Shown in pieces: positions 8,435-16,529 of a stretch of 64,000 bases of DNA. The stretch covers positions 1 through 64,000 of the forward strand of contig JAURPJ010000062.1 of the NCBI GenBank assembly GCA_030835305.1. The letters are read 5' to 3'. The DNA comes from Verrucomicrobiota bacterium (GTDB lineage Bacteria > Verrucomicrobiota > Verrucomicrobiia > Verrucomicrobiales > Akkermansiaceae). The notes under the pieces were generated by a model. The model was given only the letters and a program-made list of their open reading frames with translations. It made no database searches and was not told the origin of the DNA. Numbering within the stretch: position 1 is the stretch's first letter; every line of letters begins with the position of its first letter. A program made the position numbers and the translations under genes.

Positions 8435-9039
8435 GCTTTTCCGGCGAGTTGTCGGTTTTCGGACTGGTGGAGTTGGAGGGTGGGCTTGGTGAGTTCGAGG
8501 TGATCGAGGGTGAAGCGTCCGCCGAGGGTAAGACGATGATGTGGCGTGGGCACGAGGGCGCGCGGGGTCATCGCGACGAGGGTTGCTCTGGAGTCGCGGG
8601 CCTGGATTTTGAGCCGATGCCAGAGAGCGGTGGGGATTTGACGGAGCTCGCGCTCGGAGACGAGGTGGAGATCGAGAATGACGAGTGGGAGATTGCCGTC
8701 GCTCAGGAGGAGGTCGGTGCACTTGAGGGCTTGCTCGGTTTTGGAGCAGCGGAGCCAGATGAGGTGGCGGCATTTCTCGTTTCCGTATGAGGCAGGGTCG
8801 AAAGTGTCACGACCATCGACGAGGGCGAGAGGAAGGTCGCGCTTTTGCTCGAGGAGTTCGGAGATGACGAGGGAGGCTCCGGAGGAGTGGCGTGGCGAGA
8901 TGATTTCGCTGAGATGGCCGGCAGAGAATTCCAGGGGTGCGACTTGAGGAGTGGGTTCTTCGGGGGCAGGAGTACGATGAGCGGCTGGAAACTTCTCGCG
9001 AAGCTGGTGGCGGAGTTGTTCAATTTGCAGGACGCTCAA
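8431..9039 (-). CDS. imuA: ImuA-type mutasome accessory protein
   Basis: The 202-residue protein has the RecA/SulA-like pattern of ImuA: a short helical N-terminus, a degenerate P-loop region (SSGASLVISELLEQ near residues 52-65), and a central beta strand LPLVILDLHL. ImuA is needed with ImuB and DnaE2 for damage-induced mutagenesis. The start read here is TTG at 9037-9039, giving MSVLQIEQL. No Shine-Dalgarno precedes it and a LexA-type operator begins 4 bp upstream, so the mRNA may be leaderless or the true start may be further in. Its stop overlaps the imuB ATG. Confidence 0.85.
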   Translation of the reverse strand: MSVLQIEQLRHQLREKFPAAHRTPAPEEPTPQVAPLEFSAGHLSEIISPRHSSGASLVISELLEQKRDLPLALVDGRDTFDPASYGNEKCRHLIWLRCSKTEQALKCTDLLLSDGNLPLVILDLHLVSERELRQIPTALWHRLKIQARDSRATLVAMTPRALVPTPHHRLTLGGRFTLDHLELTKPTLQLHQSENRQLAGKA

Positions 9040-9043
9040 AACA

Positions 9044-9057
9044 TGTTCATTAGAACA
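9044..9057. promoter_or_regulatory. Predicted LexA operator, TGTTC-ATTA-GAACA
   Basis: A perfect palindrome TGTTC-N4-GAACA lies 4 bp upstream of the imuA TTG and about 95 bp before the plus-strand oxidoreductase ATG. TGTTC-N4-GAACA is the LexA-binding motif reported for Verrucomicrobia. Repression of imuA-imuB-dnaE2 is the obvious role. The divergent gene could also be affected, although its start is distant. Confidence 0.88.
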
Positions 9058-9151
9058 CTTTTTTAAAGTGAGTCAAGAAGATGGAGATCTAACATCAAAT
9101 GAGTCGACAAGAGGTTGTCTTTGGAGCTGTGAGCGATTATTCCTCGGGGAG

Positions 9152-10720
9152 ATGGCTGTGGAGATTGTTGAACTGGTGCTGACTCCGGCGGAGGCGGCGG
9201 ATGAGGGTGTTTGGTCGTCGAAGATTTCGCGGAAGTTGCGCGTGAAGCCGGATCGGGTGAAGGGATATCGGCTGTTGAAGCGGTCGCTGGATGCGCGGAA
9301 GCGGCCGGTGAAATTTCGGCTGCGGCTGGAGGTGGGGGTTGATGAGGCTCTTCCAGAGGAACCGAAGGCGGTTTGGGAAGTTCAATCACTGGCGAAAGAG
9401 CCGGAAGAGGTGGTGATCGTGGGTTGTGGTCCGGCGGGAATGTTCGCGGCGCTACGCTGTTTGGAGTTGGGTTACAAGCCGGTTGTTTTGGAGCGGGGTA
9501 AGGATGCTTCGTCGCGACGGTTTGATTTGGGCCCGATCTTGAAAGAGGGGCGGGTGATTGAGGAGTCGAACTACTGTTTTGGAGAAGGAGGAGCGGGGAC
9601 ATTTTCGGACGGAAAACTCTACACGCGGGCCACGAAGCGGGGTCCGGTGGCGGAGGTTTATCGGACGTTGGTAGCTCACGGAGCTCCGGAGAAGATTTTG
9701 GTGGAGGCGCATCCGCACATTGGATCGAACTTATTGCCGAAGGTGGTGATGGCGATGCGGGAGTCGGTGCGGGAAGCGGGTGGCGAGGTTCACTTTGGGG
9801 CGAAGGTGGTGGAGTTTTTGAAATCGGGCGGGCGACTGGTGGGCGCGGCGACGGAGGATGGTCGGGAGTTTCGCGGGAAAGCGGTGATTTTGGCGACAGG
9901 GCATTCGGCGCGGGATATTTACGAGCTGCTGAATGAGCAGAAAATCTTGATGGAAGCGAAACCGTTTGCGGTGGGAGTGCGAATTGAGCACCCGCAGCCT
10001 TTGATCGACCGGGTGCAATATCACTTGCGCGAAGACGAGGAACGGGGGCGAAACTTGCCTGCTTCGAGGTATCGGTTGGCGACGCAGATCAAGGGGCGGA
10101 GTGTCCATTCCTTTTGCATGTGCCCGGGGGGGTTTGTGGTTCCAGCGGCGACGGAGAATGACGAGGTAGTGGTGAATGGCATGAGCCTTTCGCGGCGGGA
10201 TTCTCCTTTTGCAAATAGCGGCATGGTGGTGGGCGTGGAGCCGGAGGATGTGCGGGGATTTGGGGGCGATGATGTGTTGGCGGGTATTCGATACCAGAAG
10301 CATATTGAGCAGCTGGCGAAGAAGGCGGGAGGCGGTGGTCAGGTCGCTCCCGGGCAGAAGGTGACTGATTTTTTGGCGGGCAAGATTTCGAAGAATCTGC
10401 CCAAGACGAGTTATTTTCCGGGTTTGAATTCGGTGAAACTGGATGAGGTTTTACCGGGAGAGATCGGTGGAAGACTTGCGGGAGGATTGCGGAAGTTTGG
10501 CCGGATGATCAGGGGATACACCGGGCCGGATGCTTTGTTGATTGGCTTTGAAACGCGGACGAGTTCGCCGGTGAGGATTCCGCGTGGGGATGATTTGCAA
10601 CACCCGGAAGTGAAGGGGCTTTATCCGTGTGGCGAGGGAGCGGGTTATGCGGGCGGCATTGTTTCGGCGGCGCTGGATGGACGGCGCTGCGTGGAGGCGG
10701 CGATCAATGAAATACGATAA
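9152..10720 (+). CDS. NAD(P)/FAD-dependent oxidoreductase (COG2509-type)
   Basis: Counting from the ATG at 9152 (522 aa), an N-terminal domain of about 95 residues (MAVEIVELVLTP, then a basic RLLKRSLDARKR stretch) precedes the FAD-binding fold. The dinucleotide motif VVIVGCGPAGMFAALR follows near residues 92-107. Later motifs are CFGEGGAGTFSDGKLYTR, AVILATGHSARD, and at the C-terminus GLYPCGEGAGYAGGI, which closes over the flavin. The family is widespread but its substrate is unknown. An upstream GTG at 9068 would add 28 residues that look non-coding and would cross the LexA region, so 9152 is preferred. The cupin gene follows after 3 bp. Confidence 0.88.
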   Translation: MAVEIVELVLTPAEAADEGVWSSKISRKLRVKPDRVKGYRLLKRSLDARKRPVKFRLRLEVGVDEALPEEPKAVWEVQSLAKEPEEVVIVGCGPAGMFAALRCLELGYKPVVLERGKDASSRRFDLGPILKEGRVIEESNYCFGEGGAGTFSDGKLYTRATKRGPVAEVYRTLVAHGAPEKILVEAHPHIGSNLLPKVVMAMRESVREAGGEVHFGAKVVEFLKSGGRLVGAATEDGREFRGKAVILATGHSARDIYELLNEQKILMEAKPFAVGVRIEHPQPLIDRVQYHLREDEERGRNLPASRYRLATQIKGRSVHSFCMCPGGFVVPAATENDEVVVNGMSLSRRDSPFANSGMVVGVEPEDVRGFGGDDVLAGIRYQKHIEQLAKKAGGGGQVAPGQKVTDFLAGKISKNLPKTSYFPGLNSVKLDEVLPGEIGGRLAGGLRKFGRMIRGYTGPDALLIGFETRTSSPVRIPRGDDLQHPEVKGLYPCGEGAGYAGGIVSAALDGRRCVEAAINEIR

Positions 10721-10723
10721 ATC

Positions 10724-11077
10724 ATGGAGATACGAAATCGCGAAGAGCAGGAGCCATTTACGACGAAGGATGGTTCGACGATCCGGAGTTTGCTGGATCT
10801 GAGTAATGCGCCGGTGAAGGGGCAGAGTTTGGCTGAGGCGACTTTACCAAAAGGTGGTTCGACAGAGCGGCATTACCACAAAGTAAGCGAGGAGTTTTAT
10901 TACCTGCTGGAGGGGCGGGGTGTGATGGAGATCGACGGGGAGGAACGCGAAGTGGGGCCAAGAGATGCCATTTTGATTCCGGCGGGAGCCTGGCATGGGA
11001 TCAAGGCGACTGAAGAGATGCGATTTCTCTGCTGTTGTGCGCCGCCTTATGCGCATGAGGATACCTACTTTGAGTGA
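10724..11077 (+). CDS. Cupin domain protein
   Basis: This is a single-domain cupin of 117 residues. Motif 1 is seen as HYHKVSEEFYYLLEGRG (about 48-64) and motif 2 as DAILIPAGAWHGI (about 80-92). His50, His52, Glu57 and His90 or nearby residues are placed to bind a metal. Proteins of this kind are often sugar isomerases or small oxygenases, but the substrate cannot be read from sequence. A CCC cluster near residues 107-109 is unusual. The start is 3 bp after the oxidoreductase stop, so the genes are co-transcribed. Its last 13 bp overlap the 3' end of the opposing DUF2071 pseudogene. Confidence 0.85.
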   Translation: MEIRNREEQEPFTTKDGSTIRSLLDLSNAPVKGQSLAEATLPKGGSTERHYHKVSEEFYYLLEGRGVMEIDGEEREVGPRDAILIPAGAWHGIKATEEMRFLCCCAPPYAHEDTYFE

Positions 11078-11449
11078 CTGAGTTCCGGTTCCGAGTGCCA
11101 TTCGTGCGGGATGTCCCGCATAAGGAGCGCATGGTCGAAAGTGATGGCGTCTTCAGGGAAGTGCTCAGGGTTATCGAAGAACGACGATTCAATTTTTTGG
11201 ACTTCGAGCGCGGATGCTTGCCAGTTTGAAACTTTCAGAAGGAGTCCGTCGAGGCGTGAGGAATTGGGGCGGGAGGAAGGTAGGTCGGACCTGTTCCAAC
11301 CTGATGAGGCAAATCCCCGCGATGGCGTGACCTTTTACGAGCTTCGTCCGGAAGTTGTCCGGCAGATGTGGCTGAATGACTTCCGGCGAGACCCGATAAT
11401 TTAAGAGAAGGCGACGCCGGATGATTCCTTTGATCGCGGGGATGTTCAT
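11065..11449 (-). pseudogene. DUF2071 family gene with internal deletion
   Basis: The N-terminal piece starts at 11449 (MNIPAIKGIIRRRLLLNYRV, later AGICLIRLEQVRP) and is a clear DUF2071 start. It loses similarity near residue 60 and hits a stop at 11189. In another frame the authentic C-terminus is present from about 11250 to the TAG at 11065-11067: KIESSFFDNPEHFPED then ALLMRDIPHEWHSEPEL. The middle of a gene normally about 240 codons long is gone. The lesion is therefore a deletion that also shifted frame. The start lies 6 bp after the Dabb gene, so it was the second gene of that operon. Confidence 0.8.
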
Positions 11450-11455
11450 TGATTG

Positions 11456-11854
11456 TTATCTGGCAACGAAGTCGAAGACGAAGACGTCGTCGAGGATGGG
11501 CTTGAGGATCTTGACAAAGGCTTGGTGGGCGTCGTGCGGGCCATAGACCTTGAGGCCGGCCATGTCCTTGAAGCTGACGACAAAGCAATGAGTGAAGCCT
11601 TTGGCGCGGTCCTCGGGGCTGACGTTGGTACCCCACTCGAGTCCGGTGATGGTGTCGATCTTCCCCTTAAGGGCTGCAAATTCCTTCTCGATGTTCTTAA
11701 TCTGGGCGGGAGAGGCATCTTCTTTGAACTTCAGACAAACGATGTGGCGAAGAGGAGAGGGTGCTTCGGTTTTAGCGGCAGGTGTTTCTTTGTGATGATC
11801 GGCCATGGCGAGAACTGGGACGAGGGCGGCGAGCGCGATGATGATTGTTTTCAT
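11456..11854 (-). CDS. Exported Dabb-domain (stress-responsive alpha/beta barrel) protein
   Basis: The 132-residue protein starts with a signal peptide (MKTIIIALAALVPVLAMA, cleavage likely before DHHKE). The mature part begins with a short Glu/Lys/Ala linker and then a dimeric alpha-beta barrel: RHIVCLKFKEDAS, the helix QIKNIEKEFAALK, and FTHCFVVSF followed by VYGPHDAHQAFV. The Dabb family includes plant stress proteins and bacterial exported versions common in Planctomycetes and Verrucomicrobia. The ligand is unknown. It heads a two-gene unit whose second gene, DUF2071, is broken. Confidence 0.88.
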   Translation of the reverse strand: MKTIIIALAALVPVLAMADHHKETPAAKTEAPSPLRHIVCLKFKEDASPAQIKNIEKEFAALKGKIDTITGLEWGTNVSPEDRAKGFTHCFVVSFKDMAGLKVYGPHDAHQAFVKILKPILDDVFVFDFVAR

Positions 11855-11932
11855 GGGGCCGCAGTGTGAGTGGAATGGGATGATCTCTCTAGGAAAAATA
11901 TTCGGAGAGTTTCCGGGTGAGCCATTCCAGGG

Positions 11933-12067
11933 TTATCGGGCACGGTCGGTGGCGATAGCGTCAAAGAGGACGGTATTCCCATCTTGAACGCGGACAGTTC
12001 GCGGGAAGGTGTCGGTGGAGATGATTTCCGACTTGAGAATCTCCCCCGTGGGAATGGTGAAAATCAA
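11933..12067 (-). CDS. Possible 44-aa protein overlapping the DUF3817 stop
   Basis: A TTG at 12065-12067 overlaps the TGA of the membrane protein gene (TTGA) and opens a frame of 44 codons ending at a TAA at 11933-11935. The peptide reads MIFTIPTGEILKSEIISTD and ends DAIATDRAR, with beta-strand-like alternation and no membrane segment. The overlap would permit translational coupling. I recognise no family, the start codon is weak, and it may be the tail of a decayed gene. Confidence 0.35.
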   Translation of the reverse strand: MIFTIPTGEILKSEIISTDTFPRTVRVQDGNTVLFDAIATDRAR

Positions 12068-12375
12068 TCTTGGGTTGCCGAACCTTCCTGCTCATTCTTG
12101 AGTTTCGTCTCCAGAAAGAAGGGGGCGAAGGGGATGAGCGAGCAGACGAAGACGAGAGCGGCGCGCTTGATGGGCCATTTGCGCTTCTCCATGGTGAGGT
12201 AGAGGAGGATGAGGAAGATGGTGAAAATTACTCCGTGCACCATTCCCGGAATCCGGACGGCGGTGTCGTCCCCAAGGATCCGTTTTTCGTAGATTGCGAA
12301 GTAAAGGAGGATGATGAATGAGATTCCATCGAGGAGGGAAAAAAGGCGCAGGAGGCCAAGTGGAAACTGGAACAT
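12064..12375 (-). CDS. DUF3817 integral membrane protein
   Basis: The start chosen is the ATG at 12375, giving 103 residues (MFQFPLGLLRLFSLLDGIS). Three membrane helices are visible, at about 10-28, 45-64 and 70-88. The family pattern LRLFSLLDGIS...GMVHGVIFTIFLILL is present with conserved His in the second helix. The C-terminus is charged (KLKNEQEGSATQD) and cytoplasmic. The function of DUF3817 is unknown; some members are fused to transporters. It starts 4 bp after the VOC gene stop, so the two are co-transcribed. Confidence 0.85.
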   Translation of the reverse strand: MFQFPLGLLRLFSLLDGISFIILLYFAIYEKRILGDDTAVRIPGMVHGVIFTIFLILLYLTMEKRKWPIKRAALVFVCSLIPFAPFFLETKLKNEQEGSATQD

Positions 12376-12379
12376 GACT

Positions 12380-12727
12380 TTAGGACGGACGTTTTTGGGT
12401 GAGCATGAATTCGTTGCCTTCGGTGTCGAAGCAGAAGGCGAGATGAATGAAACCGTCTTCTTCCTCGGGTTCGCGGACCAAGCCGCCACCGTTTTCCTTA
12501 ACGAGTTTGATTCCGACGAGGATGTCGTCGCACTGGAAGCTGAGGCCGGTCCATGTGCGTTTTCCTTCACCACCGCCATGAATTCCAATCGTGGAGCCAC
12601 AGAGGGTGACCTCGCTCCAGACTTCCATTTCGAAGGAGAGTTCTGCGCCAAAGGTCTTTTGGTAGAATTTAATGGCACGGAGGTGGTCGGCTGCCCAGAT
12701 GGCATATTTCACTTTTTGAACCTGCAT
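12380..12727 (-). CDS. VOC family (glyoxalase-fold) protein
   Basis: The 115-residue protein has the two beta-alpha-beta-beta-beta modules of the vicinal oxygen chelate fold. The first is VKYAIWAADHLRAIKFYQKTFG (about 5-26), the second TGLSFQCDDI to HLAFCFDTEGNEFML (about 61-110). His14, His96 and Glu106 are candidate metal ligands. Members include glyoxalases, dioxygenases and antibiotic-resistance proteins, and the substrate here cannot be assigned. It leads a short operon with the DUF3817 membrane protein. Confidence 0.85.
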   Translation of the reverse strand: MQVQKVKYAIWAADHLRAIKFYQKTFGAELSFEMEVWSEVTLCGSTIGIHGGGEGKRTWTGLSFQCDDILVGIKLVKENGGGLVREPEEEDGFIHLAFCFDTEGNEFMLTQKRPS

Positions 12728-12792
12728 GGGAGGTAACTAACACCGCTTCGGCGGGTGGACAAGGCGCACTCTTTATGTTAAGGATGGTCCCG

Positions 12793-13287
12793 ATGAAGTT
12801 GGCTCCATTTCCGACGCCTCGTAATTTGATCCTCCAATGGCAGGAGGGAGAGATTGAACGTGAAGAGATGCATCGCCTGATGGGCGAGCATCAGAAAGAG
12901 CTTTTGAAGGAAGCGGACTACTTTCATTTTAATCCGATTGCAGGTTATATTGAGGGATTGTTGAATAAACGGGCAGCCCGGCGTTTGGTCCGTGAGCATG
13001 GCGAAGCCCAGATTCGGGAGCTCTTTCAGGCTCTTTCGTGGCTCCATGATTTTGAGCCGGGGGCGTTTCTTTGGAACGCCGACCACTGGGATGTGGCGCT
13101 TCACGCGTTTTTTAGAACGAGAACCGAGCCGGTTTTCCGGGTCCGTGAGTTGATGGTGAAGAGCAGTCGTGCGGTGATGTTGGTTGAACATGGATCCGCC
13201 AGAAAATCAGAGACGCGCCGCGAGCGCCTGACCTTCAAACGCCACTGGAAAGGCGAGATGGAAGTGGTGAAGCGGGAGGACGTCTAG
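12793..13287 (+). CDS. Hypothetical protein, about 164 aa
   Basis: I do not recognise a named family. The protein is soluble and helical, rich in Glu, Arg and aromatic residues (YFHFNPIAGYIEGLLNKRAARR, then ELFQALSWLHDFEPG), and has a basic C-terminus. Two more ATGs lie in frame upstream at 12775 and 12784. I favour 12793 because AAGGA lies 8 bp before it. Its 3' end overlaps the opposing membrane-protein gene by 4 bp. Base composition and codon use match neighbouring genes, so it is probably real. Confidence 0.65.
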   Translation: MKLAPFPTPRNLILQWQEGEIEREEMHRLMGEHQKELLKEADYFHFNPIAGYIEGLLNKRAARRLVREHGEAQIRELFQALSWLHDFEPGAFLWNADHWDVALHAFFRTRTEPVFRVRELMVKSSRAVMLVEHGSARKSETRRERLTFKRHWKGEMEVVKREDV

Positions 13288-15092
13288 GGGAGAAGCGCCT
13301 TCAGTTCGGAGAGGAAGTTGCGGGTCATTTTGGCTTCGTATTTGGTAATGAAGTGGGCTTCCGGAGTCCCAAACTCGTCGTTTGCGATCCAATACTTCTC
13401 TTCTTCGACAAGTGCCCGGGTCCAAATTCCGAAGAGTCCGGCAGCGAGAAAGAAGGCAGGCGCAGCGAGACGGGCCTTGAGATATTTGGAGGCTTCTTTT
13501 TGGCGGTGAAAGCGGCTGGCGATGAAGGCCAACCAGATGAGGAAGGCGAGATTTGCAGTCCCGGAAATCAAAAGGAAAAAGCTGTTTCGACCGAGGGCGT
13601 GATACCTGCCCATGATGAGGATGGCGGCAAGTGGAAGCAGGACCGGGATGACCAATTTAATGGGTGAGCCGGGTTTTGACTCTGCAAGCTGACGAACGAT
13701 CACGATGATGGTGGCGATGATGACAAGTCCGGAGGCGACGAGCGGGATCGCGAGATTTGCAAATTGGGACGAAGTTGCCGCGAAGTCGAGTTTGCCGAGC
13801 GGGGTGAGGTATCGAATTGCGAGGAGAATTCCAAAAGGGAGAATCACTCCGATCGTGAGTGTTCTCCAGCGTGCGGAGGTGCCCAGTTGGGCGAGACGAT
13901 CGGCGATTTCATTTTGGCAGGAAAGCGGCGCTCGGAGAGAGACGATCCAGAGATCGATTGCGATGGCGAGAAGGAGAAGAAAGCAAGCCGTGGTGAAGAT
14001 GCGGGAAATCATGGCATTCTCAGCACGACATGAGGGGCGGAGATCGTCACGAGTGAATGGAATCGGTCGGCTGGTGAAATTAAAACCCGTGCCAAGCTGG
14101 ACCATGATAGCTCCGTGGCGCCTTAGGACGTGGCGGTTGTTCCGGCTAACAGGCCCGTCACGCTGATCACTCATCTTGCGATCTCGTTCTTGAAGCCGGT
14201 CCCAGAGGTCTTGATATTTACGGGTGATTTCCGGAATCTGGAAATGTTTCCCTCCGTCGATCATCTGCTGGTAAAAATTTCGCAGCCAAACCAAGGTGAG
14301 CAAGCTGCCGACACCATCGTGGGAATCCGCGTGGAGCTTGGGCGCGAGTCGCTCGGACGAGTATCCGAACTTGAGAAACCCTTCACGGTCGTTCTTTTCA
14401 ATGAGAAATTGGAAAGCGGCGCAGGTAAAATCATTCAGGGCGGACGCAACCGATGCCTGAGCGGTGATTTGGAGGGTTTTGAAGCGGTAATCGACCTCGT
14501 CCAGCCAGGTCTGCGGCCTTCCGGTCCCGGCTTGGATCAGGTTCTGCATCTCAATAAAGTAGCTGGTGAATTCTTCTTTGCCGGTGGCTTCGTGGTAGAG
14601 CCCGATGGCTTGCCTGAGGGCTTCCGGCTCTGGAATTTCATACAGGGGAGCTTGATCGGGGGATTCGTCATCGTCATCACTTGGGTGGTCTGCTTTGCGA
14701 AGTGAGCCCGAAGTGACTTGTGCGATTTCCCAGACGTCAAACCACCCGTTGGATGGGGCAAGTTTTTCGATGGTCTCTGCGTAGCCCTCGGGGATGGTTT
14801 GCGCCTGCTGGATGTAGCGGGCAAAGTGAAGCGCGCTGTCCGGGGATGCATCGTGAACACTTTTCCAGCGTGCGATTTCACTTCCTTTGGTGAGGTCGCC
14901 TTGAAGCAGTAGCTTCAGCTCCCCGTTCCCGGTCTTCGGGGCTTGAGATGGGGCGAGTGGACTTGCGGTGAGTTCCCGGATCTGGCTGAGTTCTCTCACG
15001 AGTTGGGTTGAATGGAAGCCTCCTGTGATCATCCCGGTGAAAAAGATGATGACGACGAAGAATTTCCAGGAGGGCTTGAGAGGTGATTTCAT
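13284..15092 (-). CDS. Large multi-pass membrane protein of unknown function
   Basis: About 602 residues from the ATG at 15092; a GTG at 15125 would add 11. One membrane anchor lies at about residues 10-30 (FFVVIIFFTGMITGGF). A long soluble stretch of roughly 300 residues follows, acidic in places (DDDDESPDQ). The C-terminal half has six or seven hydrophobic helices, beginning with RIFTTACFLLLLAIAIDLW and ending near FFLAAGLFGIW. No catalytic motif is recognised. The middle part may be helical repeats. It is convergent with the gene on its left and has no obvious operon partner. Confidence 0.7.
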   Translation of the reverse strand: MKSPLKPSWKFFVVIIFFTGMITGGFHSTQLVRELSQIRELTASPLAPSQAPKTGNGELKLLLQGDLTKGSEIARWKSVHDASPDSALHFARYIQQAQTIPEGYAETIEKLAPSNGWFDVWEIAQVTSGSLRKADHPSDDDDESPDQAPLYEIPEPEALRQAIGLYHEATGKEEFTSYFIEMQNLIQAGTGRPQTWLDEVDYRFKTLQITAQASVASALNDFTCAAFQFLIEKNDREGFLKFGYSSERLAPKLHADSHDGVGSLLTLVWLRNFYQQMIDGGKHFQIPEITRKYQDLWDRLQERDRKMSDQRDGPVSRNNRHVLRRHGAIMVQLGTGFNFTSRPIPFTRDDLRPSCRAENAMISRIFTTACFLLLLAIAIDLWIVSLRAPLSCQNEIADRLAQLGTSARWRTLTIGVILPFGILLAIRYLTPLGKLDFAATSSQFANLAIPLVASGLVIIATIIVIVRQLAESKPGSPIKLVIPVLLPLAAILIMGRYHALGRNSFFLLISGTANLAFLIWLAFIASRFHRQKEASKYLKARLAAPAFFLAAGLFGIWTRALVEEEKYWIANDEFGTPEAHFITKYEAKMTRNFLSELKALLP

Positions 15093-15251
15093 GAGGGGGT
15101 GGGGAATCTTTTTTAGCGATTCCACGACTTGATGGAAAATTTTGGCATTTGAAAATGTCGTGAGATCGCTAGCTTCACCCCAGCAAGTCAGACCACTATG
15201 GGCAGAGCATTTGAATAGCGGAAGGCTTCGAAGGAGGCGCGTTGGGGAAAG

Positions 15252-15908
15252 ATGTCACGCATTTTTCCAAAGTTGGCCAAGTCAATCACGATGGCGGCCA
15301 AGGAAGGTGGCCCGGATCCGGATTCCAATTCGAAGCTGCGTACGGCGATTATGAACGCCAAGGCGGAGAATATGCCGAAGGATAATATCGACAAGGCGAT
15401 CAAACGAGCTTCCGGCAAAGACCTTGGCGACATTACCGAGATCAATTACGAGGGCAAGGGGCCGCACGGGAGTCTTTTTTATGTGGAATGCGCGACCGAG
15501 AACACGAATCGCTCGGTGACCAATGTGCGGACGACTTTCAATAAAAACGGCGGCGAGATGCAGAACTCGGGATCGCTGGAATTCCTCTTCGACCGCAAGA
15601 GCGTCATTGAGTTCAAACCGAACGGAGTGAATTTGGAGGAGCTGGAGCTGGAGCTCATGGATGCCGGTTTGGAGGAGATGGAAGTGGAGGATGACATGGG
15701 CCTTGTTTATGGCGATTTCACTTCGTTTGGAAAATTGACCGAAGTTTTCGAGCGCCTCGGCGTTGAGGTGACCAAGGCGAGTCTGGAAAGGATTTCCAAC
15801 AACCCACAGAAGTTTACCGAGGAACAACTTGTTGAAATTGACGCGCTGGTTGATAAGCTGGAGGACGATGAAGACGTTCAAGCTGTTTTCACCAATGTTG
15901 ATCGCTAA
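15252..15908 (+). CDS. yebC: YebC/PmpR family protein, N-terminus interrupted by an amber codon
   Basis: YebC proteins bind DNA and ribosomes; recent work on the family links them to relief of polyproline stalling. From ATG 15252 the protein is 218 aa and has all three domains, with KEGGPDPDSNSKLR, NAKAENMPKDNIDKAIKR and the acidic C-terminal domain. The usual family start MGRAFEYRKASKEARWGKM is also encoded in frame from ATG 15198, but the Tyr codon is TAG at 15216-15218. Either translation begins at 15252 (GGGGA is nearby, AAGGAGG 14 bp upstream), the amber codon is read through, or the base is an error. The missing residues are a conserved basic patch, so activity is uncertain. Confidence 0.85.
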   Translation: MSRIFPKLAKSITMAAKEGGPDPDSNSKLRTAIMNAKAENMPKDNIDKAIKRASGKDLGDITEINYEGKGPHGSLFYVECATENTNRSVTNVRTTFNKNGGEMQNSGSLEFLFDRKSVIEFKPNGVNLEELELELMDAGLEEMEVEDDMGLVYGDFTSFGKLTEVFERLGVEVTKASLERISNNPQKFTEEQLVEIDALVDKLEDDEDVQAVFTNVDR

Positions 15909-15920
15909 CCCTTTAAAATC

Positions 15921-16163
15921 ATGAAATTACTTTTGCTCTTATTTTACTTCCTCGCAGCCAAAGAGGTAGAGGTCCAGATGGCGGGGCCACAGCTCCAGGC
16001 AGTTCCGGCTGAAGTGGCTCCTCGGGTGGAAATTCCCGCCGTCCCTGCTCGCCCTGTTCAAAAGGCTCCCAAGGGGGAGAAGCGGGTCCCGCAACGAAAG
16101 GTAGTTTCTGAAATTCCGATCCAGCCTGCTGAGAAAATACCTGAGGCTGGGGAGGGGGAATAG
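15921..16163 (+). CDS. Small proline-rich membrane-anchored or secreted protein, 80 aa
   Basis: The protein starts with a hydrophobic segment (MKLLLLLFYFLAAKE) that can act as signal anchor or signal peptide. It then becomes a disordered tail of about 60 residues rich in Pro, Val, Glu and Lys, such as APRVEIPAVPARPVQKAPKG. There is no Cys lipobox. The start lies 12 bp after the yebC stop, so co-transcription is likely. Tails like this often span the periplasm or bind partners. No homologous family is recognised. Confidence 0.55.
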   Translation: MKLLLLLFYFLAAKEVEVQMAGPQLQAVPAEVAPRVEIPAVPARPVQKAPKGEKRVPQRKVVSEIPIQPAEKIPEAGEGE

Positions 16164-16529
16164 CGTCCGTGACCAAGGAGCAACGCAGCTTGATTTGAAG
16201 GTCCTCGCAGCGCTTTTTCAATCAAACGGCCCAGCTGCATTTCTCTACAGTATCAAATCTGAAATACTCGTTGGGTGTTTTCAGAGCGACTGTTTGGAGG
16301 AGAGGATCCTGCTCGAAATTCGGGCCCAATGATCGCGTTGGGTATCGCCAAGCGGAAAGCAGGCGCGGACTTGAAAATCCAGACCAAATATCGGTTTTTT
16401 GAAATCTAAAAGATGCTGATTTCGCACCCCAGATAATTGATCAGAGAGCTAAACAAATGTGGTCTCTGGCCAGACACAACATTCCCAGTTTACCGCCGAC
16501 TTATGGAAAAATCGATACTCCGGAGCAAC
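16164..16529. other. Intergenic stretch with no confident gene
   Basis: 366 bp follow the proline-rich gene. One plus-strand frame is open to a TGA at 16330-16332 and reads QLDLKVLAALFQSNGPAAF and onward, but it has no good start codon. It may be a fragment of an older gene. No terminator hairpin, tRNA or clear promoter is seen. Confidence 0.4.
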
